In this document: positions 28,657 to 37,538 of the stretch, one piece after another
Position numbering within the stretch: the stretch's first letter is position 1
How the letters are laid out: every line of letters begins with the position of its first letter
From: Microvirga puerhi
GTDB lineage: Bacteria; Pseudomonadota; Alphaproteobacteria; Rhizobiales; Beijerinckiaceae
DNA: 64,000 nt
NCBI RefSeq assembly: GCF_020089865.1
Contig: NZ_JAIRBM010000001.1
Coordinates: forward strand, 186,001 to 250,000
Direction of reading: 5' to 3'
Notes under the pieces: generated by a model
What the model was told of the DNA's origin: nothing
Database searches by the model: none
The model's input: only the letters and a program-made list of their open reading frames with translations
Program-made: the position numbers and the translations under genes

Positions 28657-29316
28657 ATGGGTTACACGCTTCAGTTCGGCGCGATTTGGGCAAGCTTCGA
28701 CAAGCTTATGTCGGGGCTTGCCATTGGGCTTGGTTTGGCGATCGCGGCAGTGGCCATCGGTACTTGTTTCGGTCTCTTGGCCGCATTCGCCAGTGTCGGC
28801 CTCTCCCGTATCGGACGGATGATTGTGACCTGCTATGTCATGGTCATCCGAAACCTGCCGCTTCTCGTCCTGGTACTGCTCGTTTACTTCGCGCTTCCCC
28901 AGGCTGGCATTCGCCTGGACAAGTACGAGAGCTTCATCGGAGCTCTTGCACTCTATTCAGGGGCCTATTTGACGGAGGTGTTCAGAGCTGGCCTGACGGC
29001 GGTGCCGAAAGGTGTGGTTGAAGCTGCACGCGCTATCGGCCTCACACGAATTCAAACCAACGTCTTCGTGACAGCGCCCATCATGTTGCGCAACGCATTG
29101 CCATCCCTCGGAAATACCTTCATCGGCATGTTCAAGGACAGCTCTATCGCGGCAGCGATCGCTATCCCTGAATTAACGTTCCAGGCCCGCAAGATCAACG
29201 TGGACACCTTCCGAGTCGTCGAAACATGGATCGTGGCGAGCGGGCTCTATATCGCCGCATGCTTCGCTATCGCCTCCCTTCTGAGGCGCCTCGAACGGCG
29301 CTTCCCGAAATTCTAA
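28657..29316 (+). CDS. polar amino acid ABC permease 1 (HisM/GlnP type)
   Basis: This 219-residue protein has about five membrane helices and the contact loop YLTEVFRAGLTAVPKGVVEA, in which the EAA-type motif meets the ATPase. It follows the binding protein by 17 nt. It pairs with the second permease at 29335 to form the channel. Confidence 0.9.
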   Translation: MGYTLQFGAIWASFDKLMSGLAIGLGLAIAAVAIGTCFGLLAAFASVGLSRIGRMIVTCYVMVIRNLPLLVLVLLVYFALPQAGIRLDKYESFIGALALYSGAYLTEVFRAGLTAVPKGVVEAARAIGLTRIQTNVFVTAPIMLRNALPSLGNTFIGMFKDSSIAAAIAIPELTFQARKINVDTFRVVETWIVASGLYIAACFAIASLLRRLERRFPKF

Positions 29317-29334
29317 GAGAGGTTACGGCGGTTC

Positions 29335-29988
29335 ATGCAAACGTTTCTAGATCAAGTCTGGATCGCGCGATGGCCGCTATGGGATGGCTTCCTCCTCACG
29401 ATCGAAATCGCGATTTCCGCGATAGTTTTGGGTACGGTTGTCGGCTGCATTTGTGGCATTCAACTGCTCTTCGGGCCAGCAATCTCTCGGCTGTTGTTCC
29501 GTCTCTATGTCGACGTGATGAGAGGCACGCCAGTACTCGTTCTTATCCTCGCTGCCTTCTATATACCGTCCGTTGTCGGCATCAGCTTGAATGCCACGCA
29601 GGCCGGAATCTTGGCCCTCTCTCTCTTCGCGGGGGCGCATATCGGCGAGCTGCTGCGGGGTGCCTTGCAGGCCATACCGCCTGGTCAGGCCGAAGCCGCG
29701 CGCAGCATCGGGCTTACATTTCCGCAAACGCTCACCTACGTGCTCCTGCCGCAGGCCTTGCGGAGCGCCTTGCCGCCTTGGATCAATACGGGCGTTGAAC
29801 TTATCAAAGGCTCCAGCCTATTGTCGATCATCGGCGTCGGAGAACTGCTGTTGAAGACGCAGGAAGTGATCGGGCGCACCTTCATGACGATAGAGTTCTA
29901 TATCTTCGCAGGTCTTCTGTACCTTGCTGCCAATATTTCTCTCGATCAACTAGGCAAGATGATCGAACGTCGCGTGCAGGGACGTTGA
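29335..29988 (+). CDS. polar amino acid ABC permease 2 (HisQ type)
   Basis: This 217-residue protein has the same architecture as the preceding permease, with the contact loop GAHIGELLRGALQAIPPGQA and the typical RSIGLTFPQTLTYVLLPQAL stretch. It starts 18 nt after the first permease and ends 2 nt before the ATPase start. The start is an ATG after GGTTACGGCGGTTC, a weak ribosome binding site, consistent with coupled translation. Confidence 0.9.
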   Translation: MQTFLDQVWIARWPLWDGFLLTIEIAISAIVLGTVVGCICGIQLLFGPAISRLLFRLYVDVMRGTPVLVLILAAFYIPSVVGISLNATQAGILALSLFAGAHIGELLRGALQAIPPGQAEAARSIGLTFPQTLTYVLLPQALRSALPPWINTGVELIKGSSLLSIIGVGELLLKTQEVIGRTFMTIEFYIFAGLLYLAANISLDQLGKMIERRVQGR

Positions 29989-29990
29989 AT

Positions 29991-30764
29991 ATGGAAAACG
30001 TGCAGCCTTTGCTTGAGATTCGGGGACTTCACAAACACTTCGGTTCAGTGGAAGTGCTGAAGGGCGTCGATCTCACTCTCCGGAGGGGCGAGGTCGTCTC
30101 GATCATCGGATCGAGCGGCTCCGGCAAAACGACGCTGCTGCGATGTGTCAACCTGCTCGAGGAGTTTCAGGACGGTGATATCGTGCTCGATGGCGAGACG
30201 ATCGGTTACAGCATCGTGAACGGACGCCGGCATAGACTTCGCGACCGGGAGTTGTCACGCCAGAGATCCATGACCGGAATGGTTTTTCAAAGTTTCAATC
30301 TGTTTCCCCATCTCACGGCCGCCGGCAACGTAATGTTGGGTTTGCGTAAAGTCCGTCGCTTTGGCAAAGAGGAAGCACGGTCCATTGCGGAGCGTTGGCT
30401 TTCCAGGGTCGGATTGGCCTCTCGCTCGGACCATTATCCGAGCCAGCTCTCGGGGGGACAGCAGCAGCGAGTCGCTATCGCCCGCGCACTCGCCATGGAT
30501 CCGAAGCTCGTATTGCTTGACGAGGTCACATCAGCGCTCGACCCGGAGCTTGTTCAAGAAGTGTTGAATACGGTCAAAGGTATTGCGGACGACGGAGCCA
30601 CACTTCTCATCGTGACACATGAGATGCGGTTCGCACGGGACGTATCTCACCGAGTAGTATTCATGGACCAAGGCCAGGTCGTGGAAGATGCGCCACCAGC
30701 CGAAATATTCGGGAACTCACGTAGCCAACGCCTTGCAGAATTTTTGCGAAACACTCGTACTTAA
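29991..30764 (+). CDS. polar amino acid ABC ATP-binding protein (GlnQ/HisP type)
   Basis: This is 257 residues from the ATG at 29991. It has Walker [11 protein letters not shown]-loop [13 protein letters not shown], signature [15 protein letters not shown] and Walker [16 protein letters not shown]. The QSFNLFPH sequence and ALDPEL are characteristic of polar amino acid importers. It completes the importer started at 27794. Confidence 0.93.
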   Translation: MENVQPLLEIRGLHKHFGSVEVLKGVDLTLRRGEVVSIIGSSGSGKTTLLRCVNLLEEFQDGDIVLDGETIGYSIVNGRRHRLRDRELSRQRSMTGMVFQSFNLFPHLTAAGNVMLGLRKVRRFGKEEARSIAERWLSRVGLASRSDHYPSQLSGGQQQRVAIARALAMDPKLVLLDEVTSALDPELVQEVLNTVKGIADDGATLLIVTHEMRFARDVSHRVVFMDQGQVVEDAPPAEIFGNSRSQRLAEFLRNTRT

Positions 30765-30878
30765 TAAAGATCTTTCGAGAGCGGTGGGTCGGTTCTCGAT
30801 AGGTCGGCCCCGATCGATACAAGGGGTCCCACTAGCCCTCTGCCGATCCGTTTCCGGGGCTACGCCAGATATCTTTCA

Positions 30879-32348
30879 TCAGCCGTCGAGGCCGAGAGGG
30901 TCCGGATCCAGTGGCCAGATCGGCCGCTGGAGACGTTTGAAGGGCAGGGCCTTCCAATTTGGATCACTGGTGCCAGGTGTCGCGACGAAGAGTTGCTTGC
31001 GCGTATTCTCCAGGAACAGGTCTTTATGCTTATAGAGGTTCTTGATAGCCACGACCTGCTTGTCGTCGAACGTAATGCCATGGAGTGTCAGCAGGCTGAG
31101 GGAATAGAGGTTTGTGCGCTGAGTGGTCAGTAGGATATCAATGCCTTCTACGCGTATGACAGCAGCGTCGCCGATCGCGATGCGTTCGTCATTGATATGT
31201 TCCTGATAGGCATCCCGCTTCAGAAGCCGGACCTCGGCATCGGCATCAAAGGGCGGGCCCGAATTCGGATCGAACTTGCCACCGATGCGCATTTTAATTC
31301 GTGCGCCGACGCCGACCTGAAAGCAGATGCGGACCGCCGATGGATCCCAGAACGGCGCGATGGCTGCGTTGCGGATACCAGACTCGACGAAAGCACGTAG
31401 CACATGAGTGGTATCGCCCGGCGCCCCGCTGCCGATCTGGTCCGCTGTGTCGGCGATCAGAAGTGGCTTGTCCCCCTTGATCTTGGCTTCCTCGATTGCC
31501 TCCTCGAAGGGGGTGAATGGTAGCATCGCGCCGGCGCGAATGCGATAGAAGCGCTCACCGAAGTTCTGTGCGGCACGTTCCGCGAGAACCTTGTCTCCGT
31601 CAGCGATAGCGAGCATCTTCGCACCAGCCAGCGGCACATCGGCCCATGGGAAGCCGTGGTTGAGCGAGAGCGAGAGGACACCATCCTTGCCCTCTGCATC
31701 AAACATTGCTTGGGTGAAGGCGATCATCGGACCTTCCATGGTGGTTGGGAATAACCCCATGGCTCGACAGTCGAACAAGGCCATCTTCGGAGCAATTTCG
31801 CCGGCCAGTGTGCGCTTCATAAGATTGAATAGGTCTTCGGCTCGCTCGGAATGGTCGATATGCGGATATGTCTTATAGATTGTGATGAGATCTGCCGCAT
31901 CGACGAGACGATGATCGATGTGAGCATGGAGGTCGAGCTCGACTCCGATTTTCGTTCCTTTGCCGACAATGGCACGCATACGAGACACGAGGTCTCCTTC
32001 GCAATCGTCGTAGCCATCCGCAACCATTGCCCCATGCAGAAAGAGCAGAATGGCATCGACGGGGCCGGCTGCACGCAGATCATCTAGAATGCGGTCGCGC
32101 ATTGACTCATAGGCGGCACGAGTCGTGATGCCCGCGGGGGAGGCGAAGGCGAAGAGGCTCTGAATGACCTCCCAGCCCTCTTTACGTGCGTGCCCGACCC
32201 AAATTTGCCCCGGGGCAGACCACGGTGATGGCGGCACCGACTCGATATTGCCCTCGCACCAGAGCGTATCTTTGAAATCCTCGATGCCTGTAGGAAAGTG
32301 CGAAAAGGTGTTCGTCTCGGTACCGAGCGTGGCTACGAAGAGGCGCAT
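30879..32348 (-). CDS. M81 family (MlrC-like) metalloprotein, copy 1
   Basis: This is 489 residues from the ATG at 32348. Family marks are the N-terminal LFVATLGTETNTFS, LHGAMVADGYDDCEGDLV, a metal-ligand stretch VELDLHAHIDHRL followed by YPHIDHSERAEDL, and the C-terminal MlrC domain starting near PLLIADTADQIGSGAPGDTT. MlrC of sphingomonads cleaves linear microcystin fragments, but most M81 members have unknown substrates. It is the last gene of a leftward operon with an aminotransferase, RidA and another M81 copy. Amide or peptide hydrolysis is a family-based guess. Confidence 0.87.
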   Translation of the reverse strand: MRLFVATLGTETNTFSHFPTGIEDFKDTLWCEGNIESVPPSPWSAPGQIWVGHARKEGWEVIQSLFAFASPAGITTRAAYESMRDRILDDLRAAGPVDAILLFLHGAMVADGYDDCEGDLVSRMRAIVGKGTKIGVELDLHAHIDHRLVDAADLITIYKTYPHIDHSERAEDLFNLMKRTLAGEIAPKMALFDCRAMGLFPTTMEGPMIAFTQAMFDAEGKDGVLSLSLNHGFPWADVPLAGAKMLAIADGDKVLAERAAQNFGERFYRIRAGAMLPFTPFEEAIEEAKIKGDKPLLIADTADQIGSGAPGDTTHVLRAFVESGIRNAAIAPFWDPSAVRICFQVGVGARIKMRIGGKFDPNSGPPFDADAEVRLLKRDAYQEHINDERIAIGDAAVIRVEGIDILLTTQRTNLYSLSLLTLHGITFDDKQVVAIKNLYKHKDLFLENTRKQLFVATPGTSDPNWKALPFKRLQRPIWPLDPDPLGLDG

Positions 32349-32376
32349 GGTGTTCACTCTGCCGTTCAACAATCCG

Positions 32377-33744
32377 TCATGAACGTTTTCCGGCCGTCGG
32401 AAGCGTCCCGCTAGCTGTCAGCTCGCGCACAGCATCCTCTACGGCTAGCAGGGTCTCGTCGATGACTGAGTCCGTATGATCGATGGAGAGGAACCATGCG
32501 CCGCGCTCCAAAGCACGCACGCCGCGGCGCAACAGGGCCGTCGTGAACGCGATGTAAGCTGCCCGGTCCATGCGAGCAAGATCACGGTAGTCGCGGGCTG
32601 GATTCTCCAGTCCGAAGGCGACATGGAAGATTTGCGGGAAGCCGGCAACCTGCGCTGTCACGCCAGCATGGGCAAAAATCTCTCGGAACCCAGCCATGAG
32701 CCGACCGCCGCGCTCCTCAAGCGTTGCATAGAGCGACGGCTTGAGCGACTTCAATGTCGCTGCGGTCGCAGCCATGGCAATCGGCTGAGCATTGTACGTA
32801 CCACCATGCACGACGCCGCCGGTGGCGAACATGTCCATGAGGTCCGCCCGTCCGGCGATGGCGGCGACGGGGAAACCATTGGCAATGGCCTTTCCGAAGG
32901 TAGAAAGGTCTGGTGTGACACCGAAACGCTCCTGCGCACCGCCAGCGGCCAGACGAAAGCCGGTGATCACCTCATCGAAGATGAGAATGGAGCCATACTG
33001 TGTGCAGGCCTTGCGCACGCCTTCCAGATAACCCGGTGCAGGGTGTACCGCTCCTGCGTTGCACATCGCGGCTTCCATGATGACACCGGCGATATCTCCC
33101 TGTGCAAGCCGCGTGGTGAGGAGCTCGAGGTTATTCCACGGCAGGACGACGAGTGTTTCCGCGGTTTCCTCCAGCTGACCTTTGCTGCCCGCCACGGGGA
33201 CAGGAGCATCCTCCGGGCCAGCTGCATTGAGCGCAGGTGCGGTCGACCATAGCACGTTGTCGAACCAGCCGTGGTAATGGCCCTCGAACTTGATGATCTT
33301 CTTGCGACCTGTGGCTGCGCGAGCGAGACGGATCGCCGCTTGATCCACTTCCGAGCCTGAACAACCGAACCGCATGCGTTCAGCAGACGGCACCAGCTCA
33401 CATACCAGACGGGCGGCCTCTGCCTCGACAGCAGTTTGACCGGCAAAGAGAAAGCCCTTTTCGATCTCCTGCTTCACCGCGTCGACCAACGCTTGGGGCT
33501 TATGCCCGAGTATCATCGGGCCCATGCCGAGATAGTAATCGATCAGTCGATTGCCATCGGCATCGTAGAGCCAAGGTCCTTCGCCACGCTCGAAGACGAG
33601 CGGTGTTGGAGAAATGTTGAGGCGGAAGTTGCTATTGACGCCGCCTGCCATCCATTGAGCATTACGCTCGATCAGCTCTGCAGACTTGTCGAAGGACAGA
33701 AGATTGTCACGTCGGGTGTGCGTCGTTTCGGCGAGGGAGGACAT
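32377..33744 (-). CDS. class III aminotransferase, glutamate-1-semialdehyde-aminomutase-like
   Basis: This is 455 residues from the ATG at 33744 (a longer frame to 33822 is less likely). It is a PLP enzyme of fold type I. The motifs RFGCSGSEVDQAAIRLARA, LIFDEVITGFR (PLP Asp) and LSTFGKAIANGFPVAAI (Schiff-base Lys) are intact. Close homologues are annotated as glutamate-1-semialdehyde 2,1-aminomutase, but beside transport and M81 genes it is more likely a catabolic aminotransferase or aminomutase. It lies 28 nt upstream of M81 copy 1 in the same operon. Confidence 0.87.
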   Translation of the reverse strand: MSSLAETTHTRRDNLLSFDKSAELIERNAQWMAGGVNSNFRLNISPTPLVFERGEGPWLYDADGNRLIDYYLGMGPMILGHKPQALVDAVKQEIEKGFLFAGQTAVEAEAARLVCELVPSAERMRFGCSGSEVDQAAIRLARAATGRKKIIKFEGHYHGWFDNVLWSTAPALNAAGPEDAPVPVAGSKGQLEETAETLVVLPWNNLELLTTRLAQGDIAGVIMEAAMCNAGAVHPAPGYLEGVRKACTQYGSILIFDEVITGFRLAAGGAQERFGVTPDLSTFGKAIANGFPVAAIAGRADLMDMFATGGVVHGGTYNAQPIAMAATAATLKSLKPSLYATLEERGGRLMAGFREIFAHAGVTAQVAGFPQIFHVAFGLENPARDYRDLARMDRAAYIAFTTALLRRGVRALERGAWFLSIDHTDSVIDETLLAVEDAVRELTASGTLPTAGKRS

Positions 33745-33861
33745 GGGTCTTGAGGGCTCCTCATGGGCTTCTGCAGCAACAGGCCCGAGGCGGCCCGCAA
33801 AGTAAATGCCTGCCCGTTCCATGAGACGGAAACCCGTCGCAGAACGGGAGCAGGTTCATCC

Positions 33862-34245
33862 TCAATCCTTCCTGACTACGGCGACGCAGTCGATCTCATA
33901 GCGAAGATTCGGGCCAAGGCAGTTGGTGATGGTAGTGCGTGCCGGAAATGGCGCAGAGAAATATTCCCGGTAGATCCGGTTGAACTCGATCACGTCTTCC
34001 GAATCGCGGACGTAGTTGCGCGTCTGAACCACATGTGAAAGGTCGCTGTTCGCATCCTCCAGAACCTTTCGCAAATTCTCGATCGAGCGGCGCATTTCGC
34101 CCTCGAAAGTGTCGGATACGATCTTGCCCGTGAGGTCCACAGAAGCCTGGCCCGAGACAAAGATCAGATCGCCGACGCGTGTCGCAGGGCTGAAGGGCAG
34201 GTGAGAGCGCGGTGTGTCGGATCTGCTCGGATACTCGATGGTCAT
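33862..34245 (-). CDS. RidA family imine deaminase
   Basis: This is 127 residues from the ATG at 34245, overlapping the stop of the upstream M81 gene by 4 nt (ATGA). The features VGDLIFVSGQASVD, TRNYVRDSEDVIEFN and FPARTTITNCLGPNLRYEID carry the trimer-forming beta-alpha fold and the conserved Arg that binds the imine. RidA proteins hydrolyse reactive enamines/imines released by PLP enzymes. The aminotransferase and the D-serine-dehydratase-like gene nearby are natural sources of such intermediates. Confidence 0.88.
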   Translation of the reverse strand: MTIEYPSRSDTPRSHLPFSPATRVGDLIFVSGQASVDLTGKIVSDTFEGEMRRSIENLRKVLEDANSDLSHVVQTRNYVRDSEDVIEFNRIYREYFSAPFPARTTITNCLGPNLRYEIDCVAVVRKD

Positions 34246-35741
34246 TGTGGGTTCCGATCGTTGATTGGGAAGACGGATTCCCGTAGCCGTCGATAATCCA
34301 GCGTTGTAATGGCGCTGGTGCAAGGACCCGCAGTGCGTACGGTGTAACTCGCCTTCATGATCGGGTCATAAGCCTTACGGTGAGCGACGGCTGCTTTAAC
34401 TCCGATGGCGAAGAGGTTTTCCGGCACGATCCCCTGAGATCGAAACTGCGCTAGATCGAAGGGCGGTGTCTTGCGACTCGAGAGCAGGACGGTGACACCT
34501 TCTACGCGAATGACTGCCGATGGGCCCATGGAGAAATGGATCCCACGGGAGGCGGCGAGGTGACTGTGCCGATCCTCGAGCGTGAAGTGTCCGTCGCTGC
34601 GGCTGACGAATTCCGCCTCGACGTCAAGCGGGCCTGCGCCGAGGCTGCTGCCCTTTCCGCCGATAGACAGGCGTCGCTTTTCTCCGGGCTCTGCATCAGC
34701 GAGAGTTTGAACCGCCGCAGCGTCAGCTATCGCCACTGCGCAGTTCCGCAATCCGTGGCGAAGGAAGCCGCGCAGCACCGCCGTGTCGTCCCCGGGAGCG
34801 CCTCCGCCGATGTTGTCGGCGGGCTCGACGACAATACATGGTCCGTCCTCGCGGGTGGCAATCTCGGCCAGCGCCGTGTCAAGGTCCCATTCGTGCGGGA
34901 TGCCGAGATCGCGCAACGATATGGCAAGCGCCTCAAGACTGTTGAGAGCCGCCCTCGCGCCGTCTTGATCCCCTACTGTCGCTACCGAGAAGGCAACGCC
35001 TGCGTCCGGGACGTCCGAAAAGGAGTAGCCCGCCACCACGTTGACAATCCATATGTCAGGGCTCTCAGCTTCGATCTGTCTGGCGAGCGCTTCAAGGTCG
35101 CGCATGGGCCGATCTGCGGTTCCGGTGCCCGGGGGCGGCCACATGATGGGGGCATTGCGCGCATACATGCGCGGCATAGCCTCTTCCTTGAGCGCACGTG
35201 CAAGAAGCTGAGCAGAGCGCATGGCACACTCGCGCGCATCCGAATGTGGGTTTTTGCAATAAGCGACGAGACCGTTGGCATGCTGGGCCATCTTGGCGGT
35301 GAAGGTCGCATGCAGGTCGAATACGCCGAAGACGGGGAGGGACTCAGTGCCCTTGACGCCGCGCAGTCGTGCGAGCAGCTCCCCTTCGGGGTCTTCGCAC
35401 TCGGTTGTCACCATGGCGCCATGCAGTCCTAACCAAATACCATCGAGGCCGCCTTCAGAGAGAGCCTTGCGCAGGCCTTCTTCGACCTCATTGCAGAACT
35501 GCTCGAGTACGATGTGGTCAACGGTGCCAGATGGCAACGCTGCATACTCGCACGTCGGAACCACTTCCCAGTTCTCCACCTCCGCAACCTCGAGGAAGCC
35601 GTCCGTGGTCGATCCATCGCCGCGCCGACGGAGGATGTCTTCGCTGCGATAGATGGTGAAGTCGCTAAGTCCAGTGACTTCCTCGACGAAGGTATGGGTC
35701 TCGTGGAAGAGACCTGCAAACAGGATCCTGCGCTTGGTCAT
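34242..35741 (-). CDS. M81 family (MlrC-like) metalloprotein, copy 2
   Basis: This 499-residue protein starts with RILFAGLFHETHTFVEEVTG. It contains LHGAMVTTECEDPEGELLA, the metal-ligand region FGVFDLHATFTAKM with KNPHSDARECA, and a C-terminal MlrC domain from about residue 300 (PCIVVEPADNIGGGAPGDDT). It is clearly more distant from copies 1 and 3 than they are from each other: the ELDLHxH stretch is reduced to DLHAT, so one histidine is replaced. First gene of the leftward operon and divergent from copy 3. Confidence 0.86.
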   Translation of the reverse strand: MTKRRILFAGLFHETHTFVEEVTGLSDFTIYRSEDILRRRGDGSTTDGFLEVAEVENWEVVPTCEYAALPSGTVDHIVLEQFCNEVEEGLRKALSEGGLDGIWLGLHGAMVTTECEDPEGELLARLRGVKGTESLPVFGVFDLHATFTAKMAQHANGLVAYCKNPHSDARECAMRSAQLLARALKEEAMPRMYARNAPIMWPPPGTGTADRPMRDLEALARQIEAESPDIWIVNVVAGYSFSDVPDAGVAFSVATVGDQDGARAALNSLEALAISLRDLGIPHEWDLDTALAEIATREDGPCIVVEPADNIGGGAPGDDTAVLRGFLRHGLRNCAVAIADAAAVQTLADAEPGEKRRLSIGGKGSSLGAGPLDVEAEFVSRSDGHFTLEDRHSHLAASRGIHFSMGPSAVIRVEGVTVLLSSRKTPPFDLAQFRSQGIVPENLFAIGVKAAVAHRKAYDPIMKASYTVRTAGPCTSAITTLDYRRLRESVFPINDRNPQ

Positions 35742-36036
35742 TTGATCGTTTCCAGGCTGAAGTTTGTATTCCTTGCCGGTCGCCCGACTGGCTTTCCTCC
35801 CGTCGCGACGGTCGGCTTATCCTGCTCCCACATCTGCAGCGTGACATTGTGCGCTACGCTCACCTATGTGCCATTCTACATTGTGAGATTAGAAAGTGGA
35901 TGTTGGCGAACGAAGTGAACATCAACATCGCCGATCATGCAAGTCGCATCTCTAAAGAAAACGCTATGTACCAATGACGGGCAGTTGACAGATCAAGAAT
36001 CCTGGCCGTTAATCTTCAAGCGATATTTGGAACCAG

Positions 36037-36055
36037 CATTCTACAATATAGAATG
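36037..36055. promoter_or_regulatory. palindrome CATTCTA-N5-TAGAATG, likely IclR operator
   Basis: CATTCTACAATATAGAATG has perfect 7-bp arms around CAATA, 19 nt before the start of M81 copy 3 in the 333-bp divergent region (35742-36074). The same arms with the same spacing recur at 50952-50970 beside a second IclR gene. A half site CATTCTACA lies at 35872-35880. The arrangement suggests control of both divergent operons by the IclR protein encoded at 38892 or 51141. Confidence 0.6.
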
Positions 36056-36074
36056 TCGCTTTGGAGGGTCAGAC

Positions 36075-37538
36075 TTGCGCGTCTTCGTAGCCTCGCTCGC
36101 CACCGAGACAAATACCTTCTCGCCATTGTTCGTCGATCGCCGCGCCTTCGAGGAGGCATTCTATTGTCGGCCCGGGACACATCCGCCGACACCGACTCTC
36201 TGCTCTGCGCCGATGGTGGCTGCGCGCCGACGAGCCGAAGCTGACGGTTTCACGTTGATCGAGGGTACCGCGACGTGGGCCGAACCCGCCGGTCTCGTCT
36301 CGCGCGAGGCATATGAATCCCTGCGCGATGAGATCCTCGGTCAGCTCAAAGCGGCGATGCCTGTCGATATTGCGCTGTTCGGCCTCCATGGTGCAATGGT
36401 CGCCCGTGACTACGACGATTGCGAGGGAGACCTTCTTTCCAGAGTGCGCGAAATCGTAGGACAGGACTGTGTGATCGGCGCAGAACTCGATATGCATTGT
36501 CATCTTACCGAGAAGCGTGTCTCGGCCGCCGATGTGCTAGTGGCCTTCAAGGAATTCCCTCACATCGATTTCCTCGATAGGGCGGAGGACCTCGTAGACC
36601 TGTGCTTGCGCACGGCGCGAGGGGAGGTGAGCCCGGTTTCTGCCGTCTTCGATTGCCACTCTCTGTCAGGGTTCATGACGAGCATCGAGCCGGGTCGCAG
36701 TTTCGTCGATCGCATCCTGGCCATGGAAGGAAAGGATGGCATTCTCAGCATCTCCGTCGCTCATGGCTTCCAGGCCGCGGACGTCTTTGACGTCGGCACG
36801 AAGGTGCTTGTCATCGCCAATGGCGAGGAGAACCGTGCGAAGGCCTCCGCACTTGCGGAGGCGCTGGGCCGGGAAATTCTAAGCTGGCAGCGCACGGCTC
36901 CAGGACCATATCACTATCCACCGGAGGAGGCGATTGCGCAGGCGCGCGCCGAACCGGGGCAGCCGATCGTCTTCGCGGATCGATGGGACAATCCAGGTGG
37001 AGGCGTCGCAGGGGATTCGACCGTCATGATTGAGGCCCTTTTAAAGCATCCGGATCTTCCGGCTGCAATCGGAGCCCTATGGGATCCGGTCGCCGTCTCC
37101 CTTTGTCGTGCAGCGGGTGCCGGCGCACGCATTTCACTCCGCTTCTGCGGTAAGGCAACACCGCAATCCGGTTGCCCCATTGATGCCGAGGTGGTCGTAC
37201 GGGGCTTAAGCGAGGAACTCACCATCCCATTCGAGGAAAGCGTCGTCTCTCTCGGCCCCGCAGCAGCCATCACGATCGGTGAGCTGGATATCGTGCTCGT
37301 CAGCGGCCGTGCACAGACCTTCAGTCCACCCGCCTTTACCAAGCTGGGTATCGATCTGGCGCAAAAGAAGATGGTTGTCGTCAAGTCATCGAACCATTTC
37401 TATGCTGCCTTCGCGCCCATAGCGGCAAAAGTTCATTATCTCAATACTGGCGGCCCCTATCCCTATGATGCGACCAAGGTCACCTATCATAAGGCACGCC
37501 GCCCGCTCGCACCGCTGGATCCCAATCCATGGCTTTAA
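36075..37538 (+). CDS. M81 family (MlrC-like) metalloprotein, copy 3
   Basis: Start set at TTG 36075, which has GGAGGG seven bases upstream and begins exactly at the conserved LRVFVASLATETNTFSPLF; the longer frame to 35937 would cover the operator. This gives 487 residues, with LHGAMVARDYDDCEGDLLS, AELDMHCHLTEKR and FPHIDFLDRAEDLVDL, close to copy 1. The C-terminal domain begins near PIVFADRWDNPGGGVAGDST. It overlaps the next gene by 10 nt, so translation is coupled. Confidence 0.86.
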   Translation: MRVFVASLATETNTFSPLFVDRRAFEEAFYCRPGTHPPTPTLCSAPMVAARRRAEADGFTLIEGTATWAEPAGLVSREAYESLRDEILGQLKAAMPVDIALFGLHGAMVARDYDDCEGDLLSRVREIVGQDCVIGAELDMHCHLTEKRVSAADVLVAFKEFPHIDFLDRAEDLVDLCLRTARGEVSPVSAVFDCHSLSGFMTSIEPGRSFVDRILAMEGKDGILSISVAHGFQAADVFDVGTKVLVIANGEENRAKASALAEALGREILSWQRTAPGPYHYPPEEAIAQARAEPGQPIVFADRWDNPGGGVAGDSTVMIEALLKHPDLPAAIGALWDPVAVSLCRAAGAGARISLRFCGKATPQSGCPIDAEVVVRGLSEELTIPFEESVVSLGPAAAITIGELDIVLVSGRAQTFSPPAFTKLGIDLAQKKMVVVKSSNHFYAAFAPIAAKVHYLNTGGPYPYDATKVTYHKARRPLAPLDPNPWL